From Echinococcus granulosus (Eukaryota; Platyhelminthes; Cestoda; Cyclophyllidea; Taeniidae): 64,000 nt of DNA. A model generated the notes under the pieces. That model made no database searches, was not told the DNA's origin, and saw only the letters and a program-made list of their open reading frames with translations. Shown here piece after piece: positions 13,765-26,450 of this stretch. Position 1 is the stretch's first letter. Each line of letters opens with the position of its first letter. The stretch is from NCBI RefSeq assembly GCF_000524195.1, contig NW_020170465.1, positions 127,795 through 191,794 of the forward strand, written 5' to 3'. Made by a program: the position numbers and the translations under genes.

Positions 13765-13882
13765 TAATCAAGCTGGGGGGCGTAACCCCCGAGCCACTGC
13801 AATAGCCCCATGGCCCCCCTGTACATCGGCAATGCAACTTCTGCCCAAGTAAAATGACTTGAATAAATAAATAAGTAAAAAT
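13765..13882 (+). mobile_element. possible 3' end of a non-LTR retroelement
   Basis: A GC-rich piece with a G-run/C-run hairpin (GGGGGGCGTAACCCCC at 13775-13790) is followed by CCCCATGGCCCCCC and ends in GACTTGAATAAATAAATAAG. A GC-rich body with a short AATA-repeat tail in AT-rich DNA is how truncated RTE/LINE-type or SINE copies end in flatworms. No reverse transcriptase frame is present upstream, so only a 3' fragment is claimed. Confidence 0.35.
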
Positions 13883-14211
13883 GCTTTTTAAAATTCCTAA
13901 ATTAATGAGTAACTAAAAAACATAAATTCAAAAAAACAAAAGTCGTGATTGTGCCTTTAATAGGCGCTTGTCAAAAAAATACACCGGGAATTTAATAAGG
14001 CTTGTAAATTATGGGGACACAAAAACGCAGATAATTTGGGCTATTTATTTATGGTGACAAACGATCATCCATCAACTCATTTCGTCAGAACAGCAGCCGA
14101 ACCAGTCGTGGGATAAGCTCTAATTTATATTATAAAGCCTAAAATTCGAATCCATCTTACTTTCAGTTATAAGGGTCTCATTTACTTTATATCTTTTACG
14201 ATATAGAGGGG

Positions 14212-14329
14212 TAAATGGAGAAATGGATAGATGAGGAGATTAGATAGATATTTGAATGGATAGACAAATGGGTGGATGGATGGAGGTGGATAATGGATGA
14301 ATGGGTGGATTCGGATAGATGGAGAGATT
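14212..14329 (+). repeat. degenerate ATGG/GATA simple repeat
   Basis: Purine-rich run built from AATGGATAGATG, ATGGGTGGATGGATGG and GGATGAATGGGTGGAT blocks. It is a decayed tetranucleotide tract with no coding signal. Confidence 0.8.
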
Positions 14330-17300
14330 TGAGACATTACCAATCACTTTGGAAGTTCTGACTCTACAATCGCCATCCTAAAAACACAGACTTGAGCTCT
14401 TTGAATTGCCCGAGGCCCAGTTGTCAAAAGTCCTTTTGACAAATGAAAAAAAAGCGATTCCCTTTATGAAACCACTTGAGCTGTTACCTTAATGTTATTT
14501 TTTGTTTTTAATCAGATCATTAGATTTCCTTTTACATGTTTGTTACTTCTCGCCGAAAACTATAGATGAACTGGTGATAAAAATTTAAATTTAGTAAAAC
14601 TCGATTTGCCTCATCATTTCAAGGATAAAATCATCATGGAAAATATTTTATAGATTAAATAGTTTCATTGAAACAACCTGGTGGACTTAAAATATGGACG
14701 TCTTGCGTGAAGCCAATTTCACCCTCTTCCCCCGCCTTGTCCCTCCTAGCCCCTCCGCTGTCTGTTCAAGAGGCTGTGATGCACACCCAAAACCGGCTCA
14801 GCTGAAGTCAATGTCAGCATAACTTTCCACCACCACAGTGTTATTGCCTCCCGGTCCAACAAAACTCAACGAAAAGCTCAACAAAGGGAGGCCAAAAGGT
14901 ACAGAATTTGATTGACCGTACTTTAAGAGTACATGAGTTGGTGGAAAACAAAATGACGGGAATGTTTGGATGACCTGATGAACGCCTTGTCATATGACCT
15001 GTCACCGTCAAGAGACAATGACAAAAGGGTGATCAGTTCAAATGTGTCACACACCTTTCTGGAAAATATCGTCTTATAGTTTGCGTTTTGGAGATAGATA
15101 GCATTGTCTTCGGAAGTACATTTAAGTAGCGTTATGGTGTCTTTCGAGACGATTTGGCTGAAAGTTATCTTTAAGTATTCAGAAATACATTAAACCGGTG
15201 GATGCTCTTTGCTTTGGTAATTTTTACGAAAAATGAAAGGAAAATAGTGCCTCCAACTCGACATTTTAAAAGACATTTTTGAAGGACGGTTTTGAGCCAA
15301 GTTTGGGGACCGACTTACAAGCATGAAAAATCATCAAAGACGGTAATTCTACGGGTAAAGTAACTCTTCACTCATCTTAAAATCTGGCCAATGGGAAGGA
15401 ATTCAGTACATCTTTTTGGAGAAAAAAGGTTGGATCAATTTACGACGTCTTTTTTGTCAAGCTAGGGGGCTGCAAGCCAAGAGCAGTCTCGGCTGAAAGA
15501 GTAGACTAAGACTGATCATCCAGTTGCCCCTAAGAGTCCGATGCTTCTATTCCTCCTCGAAAGGATCGCATTACGAACCATGGATCAAATGTTCGGCTTC
15601 CACCAGTTCAAGGCGGTGGACGGACTGAAAGGTTCAGTATACTGTAGACGGACTAGGAATGGATAGTTAGGACTTATTTACTTGGTAAATAAACTTCGAA
15701 TGTCCAGTCTAAGGAATAAAATAGCTAGATTGTATTCACAGATTGTTATAAAAAGTATTTTTTAATTAGTCTAATTTCCGAGGATGTTTTGGCGACACGG
15801 CTTCTAGGACAAACATGCTCAAAAGTCCACAGCATCAGACGCGGGTTTGTTTACGATAAGATATTTGCCAAAATTCAGGATCAAACAGGATAAAAAGTAC
15901 CCCCAAATTTACTATTCCTTTTGTAATTCCCGTGAACAAATAGTAGCTTAGATCTGCCGTCTACAAAAAAGCCATAAAGCGTTTACTTTTGGTCAAGGCG
16001 ACATCAAATTGAATCCAGCATAACCTGTTGCCAATCCAACTCTTCCCATCAGAAAACCGAATTTCTCATTCATTCTTTGATAAAATGTGACTGTGGACCG
16101 CTTACCTGTCTATCTACCTATTGACTTGATTGCTTGATAAAATGTCAGTCGTAGTGATGAAAAATTCGCCTGAAATTTTGGTAAAGCAAAAGGAGTGTAC
16201 AGGAAATTGCTTTTTCCAGTCTACCTGCCTTCCGGTGAAGCGTGAATACTTCATAAGCCCGCGCTGTCAACATACCATCAAGCGTACTCATGACCATATC
16301 GAGATCTAACAAGCCTGACATTTGAACTTCCTCTCGGGTAAATGTCACCCATTTGAAGAAGCGAAGAGATTCCTTTCATCAACTTTGCCGGCTAAATGGG
16401 GATTGTTTATATGTAGAAAGGCCTAATAACCAACTGCCGTAGCTGGTTGACCAGCGATAATGGATAGTCAGTCAATAAATAGCTAATTTATTCTTGATTA
16501 TATCAGGACAAAGTGGGTTTGGTTATGACCCGGAAAGTGCGGGAATGCGGTAAGGAAATATTTAAGAGGTGCTAGTCTTGCAATTTAAGTAGAGAGCCAA
16601 CAATGCCGGACACCTCTAATTGGCGTAAAATGAGGCTGTAATTGGGGTAAAAGTCTGTATATTTTGTCCAGTGCAGCCAGGCTAGCCACAAAGAAAACTA
16701 CTAATAACGCGAGCATGTAATTAAGTAGTATTTAAGCAACATTAGTTTTCTGTCACTTCCGTGGCCTGCTTAACCCTTACCTAAAAGGACTTAGTAAAAA
16801 TTGTTATAAATAGCTTTTGTGGTTGTTTCTGAAACAAATTCCCTTAAGCATTTCTTAAATACCCTATACAATTGTAGCTGATAAGTTTAGGCCATTGTTA
16901 GATTTGATTGAAACAATTCCGAGATGCCACTTAGGAAGGGGGTTTTGATTTTACCAAATAACATAAAAGATTTAGGAAAACTGCTTGTTTTAAAGTTTAT
17001 TCGACAAATTTCTTGAAATTAGGATCGAGTTTAAAGTTGGGAAACTCTTCGCCATTCTAAAAGTGTCAGCCGATCAAATATCTGTGTAATTCATTCGCGG
17101 CTACCCTGGTTTAGCCATAATTTCAACAAAAAATCATAAAAAATCTACTAATTTTTGTCAAAAGCATCCACCAAGTCCGTCAGGAGACTTTGTCTTAGAG
17201 GAAGCTCTCGCATTGCAGTCTTTCCAAATTTTTTATGCTACCGAGTCAACCAATTCACCTGCTGTGGAAAAACCAGAGAGGAAAACTTTTTTGGCAGAAT

Positions 17301-18465
17301 TGGTAACTTCTAAGTCCTTTTTAGTGTTATTTTAAACTAAAACACTCTGTTTGCAGCACCCATCTCTGCTACCCAATGGTTTATTAAGGGGCACTTAAGG
17401 AACACGTGTCGTATCCACAGATGACATGTCAGCTGAGGTGGGAAAAGAGGAGCGCCACTGACGCGTGACGCTAATGACAAACCCATTGTCGTAAGTGTCA
17501 AAACCCTATTCACTGTTTCATAATGTTCTGTAAATGCCAGGAAATTGGCATCTCTTTAAGTAACTCATGTTTTCTTGGACCATCATTGAAAAGTGAGTGA
17601 GACCTGTCACTGGACCTTAGGTGGAAGTTCTTTGACCTGTTTTAGGGGTAATGCAGCTCCTCAAATGGTTTCAAAAACATGGGACTTTTTTTTCAAAAGT
17701 AATTAAAAAGTTTTCAAGCGGTACTCGTGGTTTGATAGCTTAAAATTTTTCGCCTTTTGTCCATTTAAACACCAAGTTTTGCTTGTATTACTCAATTTTT
17801 TTTGGAAAAATGTGTATTTTTATCCTAGTTTGTAGAGTTATTAAAATTTAATGATGTATGGCTATCAGCAATTTTATTGATGCCTTAAACCACAGGAATG
17901 ACTGTGGAGCTACACTCTCAAAAATCCCCGCCTTTTGATCGGTCTGTCATCTGGTTGGTTGTCAGTGCTCTAATTGACAAGTTTGTAAACTTCGAGATTA
18001 TCCCAAGTGAAGCAAGGAAGCATGTGCTGTGCTTTTATTCCTTGATTGTTTGAAATTTCTGCCTGTACAAGCTCCAAGACACGGTCTCCCTTAGCTTCGT
18101 ATGATCGAAAGGCGTTTTCACCCTCCAGTGTGACTTAGATAAACGATTTGAAAGCAAACCTAATTTTCAAGTCCTCTACTAACCAACCTAAATTGTTGCC
18201 ATAGTGATTGTAAATGACAGTAATTATCTAATTAACTCAGCGTCTTCTTCTAGCTCGCTTTAAATTGGTAAATACATTTAACTTTCAGTGAGGCATCCTG
18301 ACTCCCACCTCTTTCCCTTCGTAATTGCCAAGACCTTGATTAAACTAATAGCAAAGTGGGTATCACTTAGTAAGTACATAAAGCTGACTCCCTAGTCATC
18401 CCCAAAAAATTTCCCTTTTGCAAGTAAGCTTTCAACTTTAAGGTACTGCTTTCCTTTAACCCAGC
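14330..18465. other. non-coding stretch, no gene recognised
   Basis: AT-rich with homopolymer runs; only one open frame of 60 codons or more (16145-16348, minus), with no family resemblance. No exon-like segment was found. Confidence 0.5.
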
Positions 18466-18485
18466 GCGTCACACATGCGTGACGC
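18466..18485. repeat. dispersed palindrome GTCAC-N6-GTGAC, copy 2
   Basis: GCGTCACACATGCGTGACGC, the most extended copy: the arms reach seven bases (GCGTCAC/GTGACGC) around spacer ACATGC. Confidence 0.85.
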
Positions 18486-18989
18486 AAGGCTTCGATTAAA
18501 AGTCATGGGATTGCAAATGTACAAAACTTTTTTTTGCCTAGTGACTATCTTTCGTCCTATTCAATGATTTGGTGAGATAAAAGTTACGAGATTTTTTGAC
18601 CTTACTTGATTCTGATGACGCCCAGCACCCAAATATGCCTCTTTAGCCATACAATGATTCCCCTTCTTAGGGATGTGAATACCACATTGGTCCTCAGAGT
18701 TGACGGATGTAAACTATTTGGAAGAAATTATCACTTCCTTAGCATTTTTATCGAAAACTTTGCCAATTTCATTTTTATTTAACTACAGATATGGACACTC
18801 ACCTCAAATTATTCAATGAGAGCGGAATAACCACAGACGGGATTTGTCCACGCGATGGGACACAATTCATACGAGAACTCAGTAAATCACTTCTTTGGAG
18901 ACAGTGGAGACTGAGGAGCCTATAAAAAGAAAGTGTCATTGTTATGTTTACAAGACGACGCAAGACTGGCTCAAAAGGTTATACTTTGT

Positions 18990-19563
18990 CTCGGTGTGCG
19001 CGTGGGTGTGCGTGCGTGTGAGCCGCGGGTGGCTTTGTCTAGTGTCAAATCCATCCTTACGATTGAGATCCGTCCACTCGAGAGGATACAATTAGAACGT
19101 AAACAACAACAGCCATCCTTGCAATAGTGTGTCTGTAGGATCATTGCCGCCTTCTCATTGCCATAAAGCCCACCACTTCATACTGTCCTAACAGTTGCCT
19201 AGAGAAAGACTTGGAGCTTAGTTAGAACGGAATACACAGGAATTTTTCCGCTTTTCCCACCTCCTTTCCTCCTTCGTGTGCCTCAAATGATATTACTCCA
19301 ACTGCTGATTATCACTTTCTATCTACGCTGGTACTGCCATAGACACTGGTATCGTGTTAGACGTCACATGATGACGTACAAAGTGGGATAGACAAATGGG
19401 GAATTAAGGCAAGTAGACGTCGGAGGTGATTATAGAATGGCCAAGTTATTTGGTGGCTTCTGGAGATATAACCTTTTACAAAAGGCTCCACATCTCGTTG
19501 GTGGAGGATGGTAGATTGCAAAGATGACTGCCCCATGAAGGAGAAGTTGAAAATATTTGACAG
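18990..19563 (+). repeat. repeat R2, forward copy
   Basis: Runs from GGTGTGCGCGTGGGTGTGCG to about AAATATTTGACAG. It shares AGTGTCAAATCCATC, GATTGAGAT, GTGGGATAGACAAATG and ATCTCGTTGGTGGAGGAT with the reverse complement of 22445-22978 (small differences). It contains a palindrome ACGTCA-CATGA-TGACGT at 19361-19377. Short open frames over both copies encode similar peptides (ALSSVKSI.. and ALFSVKSI..), which may be relics or coincidence. Boundaries are by eye. Confidence 0.75.
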
Positions 19564-21440
19564 TGGTTGGGATCACTTTATTTTTATGATTAAAAGAAAT
19601 CTACTTGGTTGCCTTATAGTCCCCAATAGATGGTACAAAGTTGTCGTTATATTAACCCTCAAGAATCTCTTTTGTTTTAACTAGATTAGTTTCCAAAAAA
19701 GGGCTTTCAGAGGACTAGCATTTACATCCGAAATGCGAAAAATAAGTTCGCACATCTGACAGCTTTTGCATACTACCACTAGTTCTAGCTCTCGGATGCT
19801 CAAATGATAGATGAGGTAACATGTAATTACTTCTTTCTCCTCTCAATTAAGGCTAGTAGGAAAAGACAGAGTGTTAAATCTTTCAATTGGCCGATGGGAA
19901 ATCTCCACAACTCCTACAAGTCACCAATTAAAACGAATATTTCAAAGAGTGTTCGGGCTTTTAAATTTGTCAAGGTCGTAAAATTTGTAAGTCTCAATCC
20001 ATGCAGGCTACATGAACTCAAAAAGCCTCCTCCTTTGATGGGGCATAAAAATAGCCGGGATGTTCCTTTCAACCCTTGGCCCATTATGGCGTCACCTGGC
20101 TATAGGGCAGGATGGGCAACAGTAGGGTGTTTGAATGTAACGACACAAATTCATGCAATCATCTAACACAATTAATTTTTCTTTTGAAAAGTTATTATTT
20201 TTATCCACCAATAGTGCATCCAAGCGCTAGGCATTAAACACTTTCAAAGGGCACCAGCTTCGTGCAAAAATAGACTTAATAAATGGAACTGAAGTGTGAG
20301 AGAAGCTATGACCATCATTTTGGGGCAGCTGATGCCATTAGGGTAGAGGATGAGCTCCCAGTTTTGACAGAAATTAATCAAAGTTTCACTGGCTCTTCTC
20401 AAGTCTTGCTCACAACTGACCAAATTGTGGCAGAATCTTTCTTTCTCAACATTTTATTAGTCATTATTGCAGCTCTCGATCGTGGCTATTAATAGTTCTG
20501 TTGTACCGTGGTGTTTTTAGCCCCCATTACTTTTATGAGCTATTTTGTCAATCAATTATCCAACGGTTGCGTGTCTTTAAAACATTAAACAAATGTTACT
20601 AGCTTAGTTATTTTACAGTGTATCTTGATTTTGAAAGCTGTTATCCAGTCTCGTATAAATCATTGCTACTGATATTGTCATCAGTAAGCAAAATTATTTT
20701 CTGACACGGTGTTATTTGCCCCCTTTTTGGTGCCATCTTGGCCATGCACCATGAATGACTCCAGCCGTCAAATGGACGCATTTCTTACTTATTAATACAA
20801 AGCAGAGCAAACAACTGACCTATCTGTAGTCCGACATTAACGCCTCCTTCTACCGCTTGTTTCACTTCAAATTACCGATCGAATGGGTCACTTGACAGGA
20901 CTGCTTCTTTTTTACTTCATTTATCCCGTAGAAGTGCGGGTTGCCTTGAAGCTAATCATGTAAAATTTATGCGAAACGCCCTCTGACTCGTTGTACCAAT
21001 TAGTTCAGATGAAAAGTATTTTTGACTTTGTTTTAGTCAGTTTTTGAACAAGAGTAGAAATAAATTGACGGTGGAAAAATTTATCTCATTCTGGAAGTAA
21101 AACCCTTATTGACTTAGTAAATTGAGCATGCCTTTTTTGCCAATGCCTTAAAGTTGTCATTTACAGTCCCTTTAAGGCAATTTTTATTGCGTCAAAGGAT
21201 GGTTCATTAAAATTGTTACAAATGTTGTTTATCTTAGAGAAGGCTTGGTCACGATAGCCATTTAGAAGGTTTATTGTTCGAATGCTACACCAACGCTTGA
21301 GATCCCAAATTGACCTATTTAAATGGCACTCTAAACGACAGAAATATAAATTCCTCCAGACGCCCTATATTTATTCAGCTACTTTAAAATAAGCTCATTT
21401 GTTTAATACATTTAGATTAATGGGATTGTCATCATAAACT

Positions 21441-21460
21441 GCGTCACACATGTGAGACGC
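21441..21460. repeat. dispersed palindrome, variant copy
   Basis: GCGTCAC-ACATGT-GAGACGC: one mismatch in the right arm, but the spacer class and the outer GCGTC/GACGC are kept. Confidence 0.6.
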
Positions 21461-21763
21461 TGAGGTGAAAAGGAGTTTATTAAGAAAAATCATTGAAATG
21501 TTTATTTACAATGGAACCAAAAACGCAGTTATGTATATAATGCAAGCAAATGTGTCCAGCTTCAATTAAAAATGTTTTAAAGAACTAATAAAGCTTGAAC
21601 TTATGGCTGTCAAGGTAAACTTGTCATTTAATTTTCTACTTTCTTAGAATATCAATTGGTTTTTTTACAAATTTAAAATTACTTTAGGACAGTACTTCTG
21701 GACAGTCCTAGTGCATGTGGTACAACTAATTTTACAATTTGCTGACCATCACGATACATTCTA

Positions 21764-21930
21764 GTGAAGTGTTTGCCCTCAGTTTACATATGCGGTCCGA
21801 TAGCTCAGCAACATGGCCCTTGGGCCGGGTTACTAGTCTCCTCACTCTTCTCTAATCTGGCAGCTCATGCTCGTTATTACTGCTGTGCCTCATTACGACT
21901 TCAAGGCAGACTAAAGGGGCCACATGTGCA
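21764..21930 (+). repeat. possible decayed R1 5' fragment
   Basis: CAACATGGCCCTTGGGCCGG and the following CAGCTCATGCTCGTTATTAC weakly resemble R1 5' ends. Similarity is limited to short blocks. Confidence 0.25.
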
Positions 21931-22262
21931 TCTATATCAAAGCGTCTTCTTCTCATCCTAGCTTAAGATCTGATAAGGGATTTTAAGGTGGTTTTTCGGT
22001 GACTACGATTTTTATCTGGGGAAGTTGATTCACCTAGTACAACCGTTTGTAGTGGATGGCGACAATAAACCTCGCAAGTGCTCCTCAATTTTCTCTATGT
22101 TGCCTTAAATTGCTCCATATATTTACGGTAAGTCTATCGTTTTATGAGCTATTAGGGAGGCTTATGAGTAAGCCTATTCATTGTGCCTTAATGGTTGGAT
22201 TAATGGTGAAACTGCGTTTACATCTAAGGTTTTAAGCCCTCCTAAGTTCATATCAAAAAGTC

Positions 22263-22290
22263 ACATATATATTTTAAAATATGTATATGT
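22263..22290. repeat. AT-rich imperfect palindrome
   Basis: ACATATATATTTT is followed directly by AAAATATGTATATGT, giving a near-palindrome able to form a hairpin or cruciform. It is probably just AT-rich sequence. Confidence 0.4.
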
Positions 22291-22444
22291 ATTTATAAGG
22301 AAATTGAGGAGTTAGCCTCCGAGCTTCCAATTGCAATTTATCGTGGACACCTTTAGGCCTAAACTCAATGGTTTGAGCCTTCAAAGCATAGCAGGAAAGG
22401 TGACGAAACAAGTGAGAGATTTCGAAAAAGAAGAAAAAAAACAA

Positions 22445-22978
22445 CTTGGGAACTCTTCAACTATTGGCCATTCCTACTTCGTGAAGTAATTGTCTTTGCA
22501 ATCACCTATCCTCCACCAACGAGATACGGCGGATTTTAGGCAAAGTTTTGTCTATTCAATAATTACCTCCAGTACCGTCTTTTCTTAATTCCTCATTCGT
22601 CTATCCTACTTCGTATGTCATCACGTATACATTTAAGGTGATATTAATGTCTGTGGCAATAGTAATGCCTAGAAAAGGTGATAATCATCAGAGGACTGCA
22701 GAGGATGAACTGGGGAGAAGAATAAGGATTAAGCCGATAAAAAGGCAAAATTTCTTTGCCTTCCAATCTACCTAACCAAGGAAATCCTAAGTTTTCTCAT
22801 GGTGGATGGTTGGGCTATCTTGTGAGTGTATGAATGCGGCACGGTTAAGAAGGGAGGCTGTTCTTGCGCAAGCTTGCATTGTGTCCTGCTTAGTTGATGA
22901 ATCTCAGTCGTGGAGATGGACTTGACACTGAACAGCGCCATCTGCAGTGTACACGCACCCACACTAAACACAGTCCTT
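22445..22978 (-). repeat. repeat R2, inverted copy
   Basis: The reverse complement matches the 19.0-19.6 kb copy in the same order over about 530 bp, with substitutions and small indels. The two copies form an inverted pair around about 2.9 kb of unrelated sequence. No transposase frame or clear terminal repeats were seen. Confidence 0.75.
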
Positions 22979-25844
22979 TGAGGATGCAGTGCTACTGGAG
23001 AAGGAAGTGCCGGTTGGGAAGTGGGGAACAGTGGGTTATTTTGGAGTTATCAAAGGTGTGCTCATTTGTGCCGTCTAACCAATATTCCAGATCAAAATTA
23101 CTTCTCTTCTCACGTCTTTCTTCAAATTGCCCTTTTAAAATGCATTCCGCGATTTCCCCATATTCGTAAAAGAAACAATTACCAAACTGGCGCCTCCTAA
23201 ATCTCTCCCTTCCACGATCTTCTCTTTCTTCTCCAATAGGTTTCAACTCATTTTTGGTCTTCAGTTAACCCTAACGTAAGGAGAGTCCTCTCGCATGTTC
23301 TAGTGTGCACGCTTCTGAGTGATGCCTCATCACGACAAAAGCGTTTAAGTTAGTTCTCTGGGAAGTCCGTTCTTCCACTGCCACCTCAACATATCTGCTG
23401 AGATGCTTCTCCAGGTCTGCGATCCAAATCCTCGCAGTTCGTAGGGCAGACAGACAGCGATCATATCGGATTCCCAAAATAAAGGGAAGAGAGATAAAGG
23501 GCAACGACGACGTCTGATATACCTTCGCATATCCAAGCCCTAAGTGGTCACAAGCGATTGTCTGCATATGACAACTCTGCAGCAGTGGTAAGGAGCCAAT
23601 GTGGTGAGACATGTTGACAAACCTACGAGCTCTTTCCACCACCCAGTATTTAAGTACCCCCATAAGTATACGCTGCGATCACTAAAAATGAAATTTCACT
23701 ATTTTTTGTTTCGACTGTTTTAAGCTACTTAAAACGCATCAGTAGTGTGGGTGGGTGGTGTAGATTGGTATCTGTATAGACAGATTTCTTCGGTCCTATT
23801 TGTCTAACATTTAAAGGTATCTAGCATCTCTTGATCCCTACTTAAATCAACAAATCAAAATGACAGAAAGAGACTCTTTAAATCCCTTTCTAATTGTCAG
23901 AAGGTATATTTTTCTGGGCCACAGAAACCGACCAGTCAGTTGTATCAAAGATTACTTCATTTGTAGCCAGGGCTTTCAACCAAATTCGGTCCTTCATTAA
24001 AGAATGGCACCAAGAATTTCGGTTACTATTCATACCTATGCAAACGTGAGCTTACTTTTTTTTAAAGGGATGCTGTATCAACTCATTTCTTTAAAAAGTA
24101 TCATGTCTGTAGGGTTTAGAAGTAGCTGCAATACGCTGAAATTGGATGGGCTACATTGATGATTTTGCCGCCTTTTTATGTAGGGAACAAATCACCTCTT
24201 TTGCAAAAACCACTAACATGAACAACAATGACAGCAGTAGCAAACGAATGGGAGATATTAACTCGTCTCATCGTTGTAGCTTTGTTGCATGCGAACAGGA
24301 AGGCACAACTGTTACCGCAATTTTTTTTCCACGCCCCATGCTCCTTCTCCTCCCCCCCCCGCCTTTTCTACTTATTCATGACTAAGCGCCTTTTAGGGGT
24401 TAACACATTAACACAAATGGCGACATCGACGCTACCCGTGGTGGTGGTAGTAGCGGGTTAACAACCACCGACGGCAAAAAAACATTTTCTCGTTGGCTTC
24501 GCCTCATAGCATCAGACCAAATTGACTGCTACAGAGTGACTGTCCTGTCTTGTGGAAAAAACTCCTCCTTTCCCCCTCTCGCCTTTGCCTTTCTCTCGCT
24601 TGTGCTTTCGTGCCGTCTCCACTACTTTAGCGCAGTGTGACTAATTTCGCCGTTCCACCGACCCCGAATGGGATTATTACCCCAGCCCGACCGTTTTATT
24701 AGCCTCCTTTTTAGACCTGCCAAGTGAAAGTGACTATCTAGGAACAACGATGAGAGAAAATTATGCTGTACTGTAAAGCAGTTAGACTTCCCTAGTTGGC
24801 AATGCTTACGAAACGGTGAATTGTTTAGTAGTTAATAGTAGTGGGCCTGGAGAAATGGCGGGTACTTTGAATTTATGTGGTCACCTATCCAACAATGGCT
24901 TTGACTGTTGGGTGCGTTCAGCTGCAACCCTTTTTAGCGGGAACTACCAACATTTAATTGGAAGTTCTTCTATGAGAGTGCGCTTTTTTCTCTTCTGTTG
25001 GATTAGTAGACTAAACAACCTTTGAGGTAAAAAGTATTCGAAAGACTTAATGGGGAGGAAAAGCTGTGAGAGTTAAAGCCCTTTGTAGTAGAAAGCTGGC
25101 ACACATTTTGAGGGGAAAACTCTAACTTTAGGTATCAGTCTACTGGTGCCGTGACAATCTGACAAGGTTGGACCAGATCAACGGCAAGAATGGGCGCCTG
25201 TCAATTACGCTAAACTAAGCGTCCCATGTTTTCCATCCTAGACTGCCATGGCGACCTCCCTCTTTGTTCTTGCCTAGATTACCGCAAAATGAAAGCTATC
25301 AAAATGACGGGTGAGTGCACTACTGATTCATTTGCCAGGTGACAAGTCAAAACAACTGTCAAGTGTAAGGGTGTATCCAGAACTAATAAACTGCCCAAGT
25401 TTATCTATTAAAAATATTTTTTACAGAAAAAAATCCTAATTTTCTAAAACTACAACTTTAATCTTCTAATGGATTAAGTTTTTGGTTAGATTTTTGATTT
25501 TTCTTTTTAATGACCCTTAAAAAGGAGCTTTTTTATTTCCTCAATCTCTCCTATAATAGGCTAGTTACCTCCACAGTTAATTTTCCTTTCGGTACAGACA
25601 CAGTTTTTGCTGCCCAGAAGCAAAAAGGAAAATCGTTTTCGTTTGCCGCCAAATGATACTTAGGTGCTTCCAAAGAAGAAAATCCACCATTGTCCTAACT
25701 TTCGCTTGATTTTACGGTAATTTATGGCGGCTTTTTTTCCGACCTAACAAGAGAAATGTCAGCAAAATGAAATAAAAAATTTAGCAAGTGCACCTTCACT
25801 TACGAGTTGGTTATTCTGTGGACCGATTTCATGTAAAAAAATGC
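22979..25844. other. non-coding stretch, no gene recognised
   Basis: Includes a C-run near 24,350, a GTGGTGGTGGTAG run near 24,440 and a CpG-richer patch to about 24,700. The 130-codon minus frame at 23271-23663 has no recognised domain. Confidence 0.45.
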
Positions 25845-26140
25845 AGAAGCTCTTTTTAAGGAAATTACTGCATTAGCTGCGTAATTTGCGATGCATTTTC
25901 TTTATAATAGAGATGCTTCAGAAATGCCAAAACAATGTTCTTGATAGCCTTGAAAAAATGCAAATTCGAAAGATCTTCTATTCGCTCGATCTCCAGGAAA
26001 AGGCCATTTAGGTTAGGACACCAATGTTTTTAAAGTTGTTTTGGGCGTGACGAAAGTTGTAAAAAGCAGTATTTTCCGAGGTGCATAGATTGTTAAAGCT
26101 ACTGAAAAGACGCTCGCTCTATTAGTAGTAATGTATTTCC
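25845..26140 (+). repeat. diverged ~300-bp direct repeat R3, unit 1
   Basis: AAAGGCCATTTAGGTTAGGA, TTTTGGGCGTGACGAAAG, TATTTTCCGAGGTGCAT and the TATTAGTAGTAATG end recur in diverged form about 295 bp downstream in the same order. The left boundary is uncertain. Confidence 0.5.
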
Positions 26141-26167
26141 AAGAAGTAAAAACTATCCATTTACAAA

Positions 26168-26450
26168 TAAAGCTCTTCATCATTTTATAAATATTTTATG
26201 CCAAAAAATGCCCTTTTCATAACACTTTGCTTTATTCACCTTAAACAAAATGTAAATTTGCAGGTTTTTCTAGATTTACTATCTACGACAAGGCTATTTG
26301 GGTCAGAACACCGTGGAATTGAGCGTTTTTTGGGTGTGACAAAGATGCATATAACCCGAAAATTTTCCATCATGCTGTAAGCTGCAAAAATTGTCCGAAA
26401 CTACTGACAAATCATCCGCCTCATCAGTAGCATTGTCCTTCCAAAGGACA
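26168..26450 (+). repeat. diverged ~300-bp direct repeat R3, unit 2
   Basis: AAGGCTATTTGGGTCAGAAC, TTTTTTGGGTGTGACAAAG, AATTTTCCATCATGC and CATCAGTAGCATTG parallel unit 1 in order and spacing. The 60-codon open frame here is not considered a gene. Confidence 0.5.

Larger units (their letters stand above)
19564..22262. other. spacer of the R2 inverted pair, no gene recognised
   Basis: AT-rich; includes a 120-codon open frame (19804-20166) without recognisable features, the variant palindrome at 21.44 kb and a weak R1-like piece at 21.8 kb. Confidence 0.5.

Noticed and set aside
21790..21840. tRNA-like start (GGTCCGATAGCTCAGC)
   Set aside because: No anticodon stem, T-loop (GGTTCGA) or acceptor-stem pairing follows; better explained as weak R1 similarity.
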